In this document: in pieces, positions 1 through 5,362 of the stretch | Numbering within the stretch: position 1 is the stretch's first letter | How the letters are laid out: each line of letters starts with the position of its first letter | Origin: an uncultured Collinsella sp. | GTDB lineage: Bacteria; Actinomycetota; Coriobacteriia; Coriobacteriales; Coriobacteriaceae | NCBI GenBank assembly: GCA_900544465.1 | Contig: UQVT01000121.1 | Location: 1-5,770 of the forward strand | Length of the DNA: 5,770 bases | Direction of reading: 5' to 3' | Position numbers and translations under genes: made by a program | The notes under the pieces: generated by a model | The model's database searches: none | The model's input: the letters and a program-made list of their open reading frames with translations, nothing else | What the model was told of the DNA's origin: nothing

Positions 1-157
1 GGCCAAAAGGCCTATGCCCTCCTCTTTCACGTCACCTTGCTCGCTCTGGCGGGCTCTCGCTGACTTTTGCTCTACCTGCGGCGTTTCGCTGGCGTCGACT
101 CTGTCGACGGGGTCCTAGCGGCTCTCTTACCGTTAGCATTGCGGCATTTGCCCAGAT
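1..157. other. Noncoding stretch with no recognised gene
   Basis: I see no gene here. The plus-strand frame open from base 1 stops at TGA 61-63 after 20 codons, and the frame from base 2 stops at TAG 116-118; neither resembles a known protein end. Two small dyads are present: GGCC-AAAA-GGCC at 1-12, cut by the window edge, and a 7-bp stem CGTCGAC/GTCGACG at 93-99 and 103-109 with a 3-base loop. Neither is followed by a T-run. The stretch is probably the spacer downstream of the aminopeptidase gene. Confidence 0.5.
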
Positions 158-198
158 AAAACCTGCCAAAATAAACCTGTCCCTTTTTGGTAGGTTTT
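158..198 (-). terminator. Intrinsic terminator of the aminopeptidase gene, possibly bidirectional
   Basis: The arms at 158-171 (AAAACCTGCCAAAA) and 185-198 (TTTTGGTAGGTTTT) pair over 14 positions, with one G-T pair, around a 13-base loop. Read on the minus strand, an A-tract and CCTACC core are followed by GGCAGG and TTTTATC, the usual shape of a rho-independent terminator. It begins inside the TAA stop codon (199-197) of the aminopeptidase gene. Because both arms have A/T ends it could also stop transcription from the plus side. The GC core is only about six pairs, so strength is uncertain. Confidence 0.7.
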
Positions 199-1582
199 AG
201 AGCTCCACGCTTTCGGCGCCGTTGATGGTTAGGTTTCGCTCGTAGAAGGCGGTGAGGGCGCGGATGGCGTACATCACGTCGCGCACGCCGCCGGTCTCGT
301 AGCTCGAGTGCATGGCAAGCTGCGGCAGGCCCATGTCCACAGCATGCATGCTCGCCTGCATATTGGACAGATTGCCCAGGGTAGAACCGCCGGCCATATC
401 GCTCTTGTTGGCGAAGGCCTGCGTGGGCACGTCGGCGTCATCGCAAATAGCCTGGAACACCGCGCGGCTAAAGGCATCGGTACAGTAGTGCTGGTTGGCG
501 GCTTCCTTGATGACGATACCGCCGTTGAGCACCACCTGATTGCGGGCATCGCACTTTTCGGCATGATTGGGATGCACGGCATGTGCGTTGTCGCAGCTCA
601 CGAGCATCGATGCGGCAAGGGCGCGATGGTACGACTCGTCGTCAAAGCCCAGCGATCCGTCGATGCGGTGCAGCGCGTCGGCCAAGAACGTCGACATGGC
701 GCCCTGCTTGGTCTCGGAGCCAACCTCCTCGTTATCAAAGCAGCAAAAGACCGAAATGTCATGCGCATTCTCGGCATCCAAAAATGCCTGCAGCGAGGTG
801 AAGGCGCAGGCCAAGTCGTCAAGCTTGGGCGTCGAGATAAACTCGTCGGCCCAGCCCCAAATGCGCGCATCCTGACGATTGACCAGGAACAGATCGCGGC
901 CCAAAATCTGTTCGGGCTCAACATCCAGCTCTTCGGCGATCAGGGCGTCAAAGTCGCCCTGCTTAAGGTCGCCGGCGCTGATGAGCGGGCACAGGTCGAC
1001 GGCGCGGTTGGGCGCAAAGCTCTCGTTAACGCCACGATTCATATGGATGGCAAGGCTCGGGATAATAGCGATCTCGCGCTCGGTGGCAAGCAGGCGGCTC
1101 TCAATACGGTCGCCCTCGCGCACCAACACGCGGCCCGCGAGCGCCAGCGGGCGATCGAACCAGGAGTAGTCGATCATGCCGCCGTAGGCCTCGGTGTTCA
1201 GGCGCAGCGTCTCGCCTGCACCGTCAAGTTCGGGCACGGCCTTGACCTTAAACGTCGGCGAATCGCTGTGCGACGCCGTGAGCTGAAAATGATAGTCGCC
1301 GGCAACGCCGTCCTCGCCCCATGTTGCGGCCAAGTCCTCGCCCACCTTAAAGGCGATGACGCTCGAGGTGTTGCGCTGCGTGTAATAACGCCCGCCCGGC
1401 TCGATGTCCCACGCCGCGTTCTCGGGCAGGTAGGTAAAGCCCGCCTCGTCGAGCTCGGCCATAATGGTCGCTGCCGTATGGAACATGCTGGGGCATGCCT
1501 CGATAAAGTCGATAAGGTCGTTGGCAGCCTCGATATCGTCGGCCGTCACGTGCACGCGCTCGGGCGTTTCCTGATCCGTCAT
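197..1582 (-). CDS. apeB: M18 family aminopeptidase (aspartyl aminopeptidase type)
   Basis: A 461-residue metallo-aminopeptidase of family M18. Such enzymes are cytoplasmic, form large oligomers, use two metal ions (usually zinc) and remove N-terminal residues, often acidic ones, from peptides. The family's metal-site motifs are all visible in order: TASHSDSP (His105, with Asp107 beside it), KLDDLA (Asp255), FDNEEVGS (Glu285 as likely general base, Glu286 as ligand), SCDNAHAVHPN (Asp331) and AMHSSYE (His425). The N-terminal LIDFIEACPSMFH segment (23-35) is also typical, and the length fits the family. I chose ATG 1582-1580 because AAAGGGGAG lies just upstream and the protein then starts at the usual distance from that segment. 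An in-frame ATG at 1693 would add 37 basic residues and has its own AAAAGGAG. The gene is divergent from the neighbouring hydrolase and ends at a hairpin. Family assignment is firm; exact substrate preference is not readable. Confidence 0.95.
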   Translation of the reverse strand: MTDQETPERVHVTADDIEAANDLIDFIEACPSMFHTAATIMAELDEAGFTYLPENAAWDIEPGGRYYTQRNTSSVIAFKVGEDLAATWGEDGVAGDYHFQLTASHSDSPTFKVKAVPELDGAGETLRLNTEAYGGMIDYSWFDRPLALAGRVLVREGDRIESRLLATEREIAIIPSLAIHMNRGVNESFAPNRAVDLCPLISAGDLKQGDFDALIAEELDVEPEQILGRDLFLVNRQDARIWGWADEFISTPKLDDLACAFTSLQAFLDAENAHDISVFCCFDNEEVGSETKQGAMSTFLADALHRIDGSLGFDDESYHRALAASMLVSCDNAHAVHPNHAEKCDARNQVVLNGGIVIKEAANQHYCTDAFSRAVFQAICDDADVPTQAFANKSDMAGGSTLGNLSNMQASMHAVDMGLPQLAMHSSYETGGVRDVMYAIRALTAFYERNLTINGAESVEL

Positions 1583-1585
1583 GCT

Positions 1586-1594
1586 CTCCCCTTT
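1586..1594 (-). promoter_or_regulatory. Ribosome binding site favouring the 1582 start of the aminopeptidase
   Basis: On the minus strand AAAGGGGAG precedes ATG 1582-1580 by three bases (five if AAGGGG is taken as the core). It competes with AAAAGGAG at 1708-1701, which sits seven bases ahead of ATG 1693-1691 in the same open frame. The longer form would use many CGG, GGA and GGG codons that the main gene avoids, which argues for the shorter start. Confidence 0.55.
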
Positions 1595-1743
1595 CGCTGG
1601 GTTGATGGTCCCCTCCAGCATACCCCGCCACGCCAGTGCCTCACGCTTCATTCCGTGCTTAATTCCGCGCCGCTCACCAAGTTGAGCCATCATGCCCGCG
1701 CTCCTTTTGCGACAATTGCGCTAACAGGACGAGAGGAGCCGTC

Positions 1744-2829
1744 ATGAAGCCACGTAACATTGCCATCGCCTGCGGTGCCGCGGGTGTCGCCGTCGGCCTT
1801 GCCGCTGCCGCCGGCATCGTTTACCGCAAACAAATCAAGTCCGCCGCGTCGCTCAAACGCTTGACGGGCTACGCAGACGGCTATGACCTGTACGGCATCG
1901 ACATCGCCTACGACTACGACCTTGACCGCATCATCGCAGCCGATGTGCGCGACGACCAGGCCTACATCGATGCCGTGGTGGCGCAGGTGCTGCCCGGTGT
2001 GCCGGCACATGTCCAGGCGCCCCAGTTTGCCTGCAGCGCTTTTGTCGCCGTAGATGCCGAAGGCCGCGTACGCACCGGTCGCAATTACGACTTTAAGGAC
2101 GACACCTCGGCGCTGCTGGTGCGCAATCACCCGCGCGGCGGCTATGCCTCCATCGGTTTTGCGGCCCTTAACAACCTGGGCGATAATACTCCGCTTGACT
2201 CCGTCGCCGGACGTGCCGCCGCACTCATGGGCCCGTTTGCCCAGCTCGACGGTATTAACGAATGCGGCGTATCCATTGCTGTGCTCACCCTGGATTCCAA
2301 ACCCTGTGACCAGGACACGCAGCGCCCCGTCATCAACACTTCGCTCGCCATCCGCCTGGTGCTCGACCGCGCGGCTACCACGCAGGAGGCCGTCGACCTG
2401 CTTTCTGCCTACGACATGCACGCCATGGCCAGATGCGATTACCACTTCTTTATCAACGACGCCGCCGGTGACGCGCGCGTAGTAGAGTGGGATCCGCACG
2501 ATCCGGACCGCGCTTTCAAAGCGACTCCTGTACGACAGGTTACGAACTTCTACGCCTGCTATGGTGACGAAGTGCTGCCCAACCAAAAGAATGGCGAGCT
2601 GGGCCATGGTAAAGAGCGCGCCGTCGCAATCGCCGACGTCCTTGACGCCCATGTCGGTGCCCAGGACGAGACGATTGTCTGGGAAGCCCTGCGCACCGCA
2701 GCGCAAGAGCCCAATCCGGAAGACATCACCAGCAATACGCAATGGTCGGTCGTCTTTGACAACACCGAGCCCGCTGCCGCCATCACGCTGCGCCGCCACT
2801 GGGGCGACATCGACGCCTTCGCGCTGTAA
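1744..2829 (+). CDS. Membrane-anchored or secreted Ntn hydrolase, choloylglycine hydrolase / linear amide C-N hydrolase family
   Basis: A 361-residue protein of the Ntn-hydrolase superfamily that includes bile salt hydrolases, penicillin V acylases and the NAAA/acid ceramidase type. These cleave linear amide bonds with an N-terminal cysteine. Cys97 (FACSAF) is followed by Arg113 and Asp116 in GRNYDF, at +16 and +19, the same spacing as Cys2, Arg18 and Asp21 of bile salt hydrolases. LDGINECGV (Asn172), QVTNFY (Asn268) and GKERA (Arg292) fit the remaining active-site positions approximately. Unlike classic bile salt hydrolases the cysteine is internal, so removal of residues 1-96 would be needed to free its amino group. 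Residues 5-26 form an Ala/Gly-rich hydrophobic segment between basic ends, a signal peptide or membrane anchor. AGAGGAG at 1732-1738 supports the ATG. Substrate is unknown; a bile-salt role should not be assumed. Confidence 0.88.
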   Translation: MKPRNIAIACGAAGVAVGLAAAAGIVYRKQIKSAASLKRLTGYADGYDLYGIDIAYDYDLDRIIAADVRDDQAYIDAVVAQVLPGVPAHVQAPQFACSAFVAVDAEGRVRTGRNYDFKDDTSALLVRNHPRGGYASIGFAALNNLGDNTPLDSVAGRAAALMGPFAQLDGINECGVSIAVLTLDSKPCDQDTQRPVINTSLAIRLVLDRAATTQEAVDLLSAYDMHAMARCDYHFFINDAAGDARVVEWDPHDPDRAFKATPVRQVTNFYACYGDEVLPNQKNGELGHGKERAVAIADVLDAHVGAQDETIVWEALRTAAQEPNPEDITSNTQWSVVFDNTEPAAAITLRRHWGDIDAFAL

Positions 2830-2898
2830 GGAGCTGGCACCGTCGTCCTTACGCTCGTCTGACGTTGCTTTCATTTCTATACATTTGAGCTAACACGT

Positions 2899-2931
2899 TT
2901 TACCCCCGCATCAACAGTGTGCGGGGGTAAA
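2899..2931. repeat. Perfect 12-bp inverted repeat between the hydrolase and pfkA genes
   Basis: TTTACCCCCGCA at 2899-2910 and its exact complement TGCGGGGGTAAA at 2920-2931 surround a 9-base spacer. As RNA it would be a strong hairpin ending 39 bases before the phosphofructokinase start and about 70 bases after the hydrolase stop. It could terminate hydrolase transcription, but on the plus strand only AACTTATG follows, not a T-run. Alternatively it may be an operator or leader structure for the phosphofructokinase gene. Confidence 0.75.
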
Positions 2932-2941
2932 CTTATGCGCA

Positions 2942-2950
2942 TGTTATAAC
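2942..2950 (+). promoter_or_regulatory. Candidate extended -10 promoter for pfkA
   Basis: TGTTATAAC carries the TGn extension directly before TATAAC, five of six matches to TATAAT. No good -35 is present; the right arm of the 2899-2931 inverted repeat lies where it would be. Transcription would start around 2957, leaving a leader of only about 13 bases that barely includes the GGAAGGA ribosome site (2957-2963). The match is good, but the short leader keeps this a candidate. Confidence 0.35.
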
Positions 2951-2969
2951 TTGCCCGGAAGGATTCATA

Positions 2970-4049
2970 ATGCTTAGGATCGGTCTTCTTACTAGTGGCG
3001 GCGACTGCCAGGCGCTCAACGCCACCATGCGCGGCATCGTCAAAACACTCATGACCAATAGCGAAGAACCTATCGAGATCTACGGTTTTGAGGACGGCTA
3101 CCAGGGCCTTATCTACAGCAGGTTCCGCGTCATGACGCCCGCCGATTTTAGCGGCATCCTCACCCGCGGCGGCACTATCCTGGGCACGAGCCGCACACCG
3201 TTCAAGCGTCTGGACATTCCCGAGGCTGACGGCGTCGAGAAGGTGCCCGCGATGGTCCACACCTATCACAAGCTGCAGCTCGACTGCCTGTTTATGCTGG
3301 GCGGCAACGGCTCCACCAAGACTGCCAACCGCCTGCGCGAAGAGGGCCTCAACGTTATTGCCTTGCCCAAGACCATCGATAACGACACCTGGGGCACCGA
3401 GATGACCTTTGGCTTTACGAGCGCCATCGACATCGCCACCAAGTGCATCGACGACATTCACACCACCGCTTCGAGCCATGGGCGCGTGTTCGTTATCGAG
3501 ATCATGGGCCACAAAGTTGGCTGGATCCCGCTGTATGCCGGCGTCGCGGGCGGCGCGGACGTCATCTTGATCCCCGAAATCCCCTACAACATGGATAACG
3601 TCATCAAGACCATCGAGCATCGCATGGAGACCGGCAGCCGCTTTACCATCGTGGCCGTCGCCGAGGGCGCCATCTCCAAGGAGGACGCGGCGCTGCCCAA
3701 GAAAGAGTACAAGAAGAAGCTCGCCGAACGTACGAGCCCGTCGATCGTCTACGACATCGCCAAGGAGATCGAGGCCAAGACCGGTCGCGAGACCCGCGTC
3801 GCTATCCCCGGTCACACGCAGCGCGGCGGCCAGCCCGACGCCCAGGACCGCATCTTTGCGACCCAGTGCGGCGTCGAGGCGGCGCTCGGCTGCTTACGCG
3901 GCGAGTTTGGCTACATGATCGCCCTGCGCGACGGCAAGATGTGCCACATGCCACTCGAGGAGGTCGCCGGTAAGCTCAAGTTTGTCGATCCTCAGAGCGA
4001 TCTGGTGCGCGAGGCCAAGGCGCTGGGCATCAGCTTCGGCGACGAATAG
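2970..4049 (+). CDS. pfkA: 6-phosphofructokinase, mixed ATP/PPi-type clade
   Basis: A 359-residue cytoplasmic phosphofructokinase that phosphorylates fructose 6-phosphate to fructose 1,6-bisphosphate, the committing step of glycolysis. Visible motifs are GLLTSGGDCQALNA (5-18), LGTSRTPF (71-78), GGNGS (111-115), PKTIDND (133-139, with catalytic Asp137), EIMGHKVGW (177-185), IPEIPY (201-206) and GHTQRGG (281-287). Compared with E. coli PfkA, Gly114 matches Gly104, usual for ATP users, while Lys134 matches position 124, where Lys is usual for PPi users. This pairing is seen in the mixed-substrate group, so the phosphoryl donor cannot be read with certainty; ATP is the more likely guess. Asn113 replaces the Asp103 expected in E. 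coli-type enzymes. GGAAGGA at 2957-2963, six bases before ATG, fixes the start. The gene is probably transcribed alone, since hairpins lie on both sides. Confidence 0.95.
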   Translation: MLRIGLLTSGGDCQALNATMRGIVKTLMTNSEEPIEIYGFEDGYQGLIYSRFRVMTPADFSGILTRGGTILGTSRTPFKRLDIPEADGVEKVPAMVHTYHKLQLDCLFMLGGNGSTKTANRLREEGLNVIALPKTIDNDTWGTEMTFGFTSAIDIATKCIDDIHTTASSHGRVFVIEIMGHKVGWIPLYAGVAGGADVILIPEIPYNMDNVIKTIEHRMETGSRFTIVAVAEGAISKEDAALPKKEYKKKLAERTSPSIVYDIAKEIEAKTGRETRVAIPGHTQRGGQPDAQDRIFATQCGVEAALGCLRGEFGYMIALRDGKMCHMPLEEVAGKLKFVDPQSDLVREAKALGISFGDE

Positions 4050-4072
4050 TCTCGGCCGAAATCCATCCCATC

Positions 4073-4169
4073 GGGTCCTCCGACCCCGCCCGACGTATTT
4101 CGATTTGGCTCCTCCCTTGACTCCGTCAAAGGTCGCCAATCGAAATCGTCGGGCGGGGTCGGAGGGCCC
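4073..4169. repeat. Very long inverted repeat (35 paired positions)
   Basis: Arms 4073-4095 and 4147-4169 pair over 23 consecutive positions with a single G-T pair. After one bulged T (4096) pairing continues from 4097 to 4109 against 4135-4146, with one more bulged T. A small inner stem TTGAC/GTCAA (4117-4121, 4125-4129) caps it. The GC-rich core is CCGACCCCGCCCGACG. It lies 23 bases after the phosphofructokinase stop and has no T-run on either side, so it may be a mobile palindromic element or a transcript-end structure rather than a standard terminator. Confidence 0.85.
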
Positions 4170-4231
4170 TACGTTTACATACTCGCCGAGGCTATTCGCC
4201 TTCTTGCTACAGGTGCCTAGCCTGAAATTAG

Positions 4232-4256
4232 GTTGCGGTGAAATAGTTTCCGCAAC
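4232..4256. repeat. Compact palindromic element, copy A
   Basis: GTTGCGG (4232-4238) and CCGCAAC (4250-4256) form a perfect 7-bp stem around an 11-base loop. Its left part, GTTGCGGTGAAATAGTT, matches 16 of 17 bases of the copy at 5420, and its right end, CCGCAACTTAC (4250-4260), is identical to bases 5478-5488. It looks like the longer copy with its centre removed. Confidence 0.65.
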
Positions 4257-4325
4257 TTACTGAGTGGGGCTCTTGGCTGCCACTTCACTGACATTTGTCC
4301 TAAAATGGCTGGTCATCAGGGGTTG

Positions 4326-4383
4326 CTACCGGTAGTTGCGGTAGGGTTGGAGCAGATTCTAACTAGAAATGGTGGTCGCTACC
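4326..4383 (+). promoter_or_regulatory. Cluster of GGTAG/CTACC half-sites, possible operator of the regulator gene
   Basis: CTACCGGTAG at 4326-4335 is a perfect 10-bp palindrome. GGTAG recurs at 4340-4344 and CTACC at 4379-4383. A weak promoter-like pair, TTGCGG (4336-4341) and TCTAAC (4358-4363) with 16 bases between, overlaps the cluster. XRE regulators often bind such dyads near their own promoter; that this one does so is inference. Confidence 0.3.
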
Positions 4384-4441
4384 AGTTGTTCTCGGCATAC
4401 TCGGCTCATTCGATTACGGTCACCACACGAAAGGAACCACC

Positions 4442-5362
4442 ATGGATCTTGCGATGGCACAACGCCTCGTCGATCGCCGTAAAGCTGCCGGCCTTTCTCA
4501 AGAGGCGCTTGCTGCCCAGCTGGGCGTAAGCCGCCAGGCTGTTAGTAAATGGGAGCGCAGCGAGTCCTCACCCGATACCGATAACCTCATTGCGCTCGCC
4601 GCGCTGTATGGTGTGTCGTTGGACGAGCTGCTATATGGGGAGGCGGCCAACGATGCCGACGACCTGGAGGACGGTAACGCCGACACCGAGACAGCGGATG
4701 TGGCTGACAAGGCTGAGGCTTCTACTGAGCACGCTGATTGCAGCGATAAGCCACTTGTCGATATTTCCCTCACGCGCGGTATCCACGTCATTGATCCCAA
4801 TAAAGGCGAGGAAGTCCATGTTGGTTGGAGCGGCATCCATGTGACCAACAAGCGCAAGGGCGAAGAGATACATGTGGGGCCGAGCGGCGTACATATTGAC
4901 ACGCTTGAGGACGACGGGCACAGCGTGCACACCAACGCCGATGGCACCGTGGTTATCGACGGCGAGCAATTCTCCAGCTGGAAGGAAGCACACGACAAGC
5001 TCGACCATCATGGCAAGCATTTCAACACCGGGCTCGGACGCGCATGGAACAAATTCCCCTTTCCCGCGCTCGTCGCCCTCGCCTACCTGGTGCTCGGCAT
5101 TATCTACGGCGCGTGGTCCATGGGGCTCTTCCTCGTCTTTTTGATTCCCATCTACTATGCGCTTGGCGACTTTATCGATCGACGCCGCCTGTCCAAGCTG
5201 ATCGGCAGCGTCTATCCAGCGGCCGCCGTTGCCTGGTTCCTCTACATGTGGCTTTGCTTGAACCAGCCCCATCCCGCATGGGCCATCCTCATCACGATTC
5301 CCGTCATAAAGGCGCTCATGCGCTGGTGCCACAAACAATGGAAGCACCGCAAACAGGCCTAA
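4442..5362 (+). CDS. Membrane-bound XRE-family helix-turn-helix regulator with tandem repeats
   Basis: A 306-residue protein with an N-terminal XRE/Cro-like DNA-binding domain (about 5-64). Its helix-turn-helix, SQEALAAQLGVSRQAVSKWE (19-38), is followed by the usual SSPDTDNLIALAALYGVSLDELL. Residues 67-103 are an acidic, Ala-rich and probably flexible linker. Residues 113-148 are two 18-residue repeats (GIHV...KGEE[VI]HVG..S) with a weaker third to about 168. The C-terminal third is hydrophobic, with about four membrane segments near 205-225, 226-245, 253-273 and 279-295. DRRRLSK between the second and third and the basic tail put both ends in the cytoplasm, so the DNA-binding domain can reach DNA. 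AAAGGA at 4430-4435, six bases before ATG, supports the start. It probably senses a membrane or envelope signal, but neither signal nor targets can be read. It stands alone between two related palindromic elements. Confidence 0.9.
   Translation: MDLAMAQRLVDRRKAAGLSQEALAAQLGVSRQAVSKWERSESSPDTDNLIALAALYGVSLDELLYGEAANDADDLEDGNADTETADVADKAEASTEHADCSDKPLVDISLTRGIHVIDPNKGEEVHVGWSGIHVTNKRKGEEIHVGPSGVHIDTLEDDGHSVHTNADGTVVIDGEQFSSWKEAHDKLDHHGKHFNTGLGRAWNKFPFPALVALAYLVLGIIYGAWSMGLFLVFLIPIYYALGDFIDRRRLSKLIGSVYPAAAVAWFLYMWLCLNQPHPAWAILITIPVIKALMRWCHKQWKHRKQA
4778..4945 (+). repeat. Tandem 18-residue repeat region inside the regulator gene
   Basis: Residues 113-130 and 131-148 align without gaps: GIHV, six variable residues, then GEE, Val or Ile, HVG, one residue, Ser. 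A third unit (149-168, GVHIDT...HSVHTNADG) is diverged. The repeats are degenerate at DNA level, so the similarity is kept in the protein. Alternating hydrophobic residues and His suggest short beta strands. Confidence 0.7.

Larger units (their letters stand above)
4050..4441. other. 392-base noncoding region upstream of the regulator
   Basis: No gene is supported here. The open frames crossing it lack a ribosome site and run through inverted repeats. In order it contains a very long hairpin (4073-4169), a compact palindrome (4232-4256) that recurs in longer form after the regulator gene, a group of GGTAG/CTACC half-sites (4326-4383) and the regulator's ribosome site AAAGGA (4430-4435). I find no clear T-rich terminator for the phosphofructokinase gene other than the long hairpin itself. 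Confidence 0.7.

Noticed and set aside
1..12. GGCC-AAAA-GGCC dyad at the window edge as a terminator
   Set aside because: The stem is only four pairs, no T-run follows, and the sequence beyond the edge is not available.
1682..1716. Promoter for the hydrolase gene using TTGAGC and GACAAT
   Set aside because: The spacing is 23 bases, too long for a normal sigma-70 type promoter, and the -10 match is weak.
308..1747. 479-codon plus-strand open frame opposite the aminopeptidase
   Set aside because: It is antisense to a gene with a full set of M18 metal-site motifs, has no recognisable domain, and arises from GC-rich codon bias.
1690..2874. 394-codon minus-strand open frame opposite the Ntn hydrolase
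   Set aside because: It is antisense to a gene with intact catalytic spacing; its predicted protein is low in family signal and typical of a shadow frame.
2877..3815. 312-codon minus-strand open frame opposite pfkA
   Set aside because: It overlaps clear phosphofructokinase motifs on the other strand and resembles no family.
4073..4256. CRISPR array or riboswitch in the region before the regulator
   Set aside because: There are no regularly spaced direct repeats, and the hairpins do not match a riboswitch class I know.
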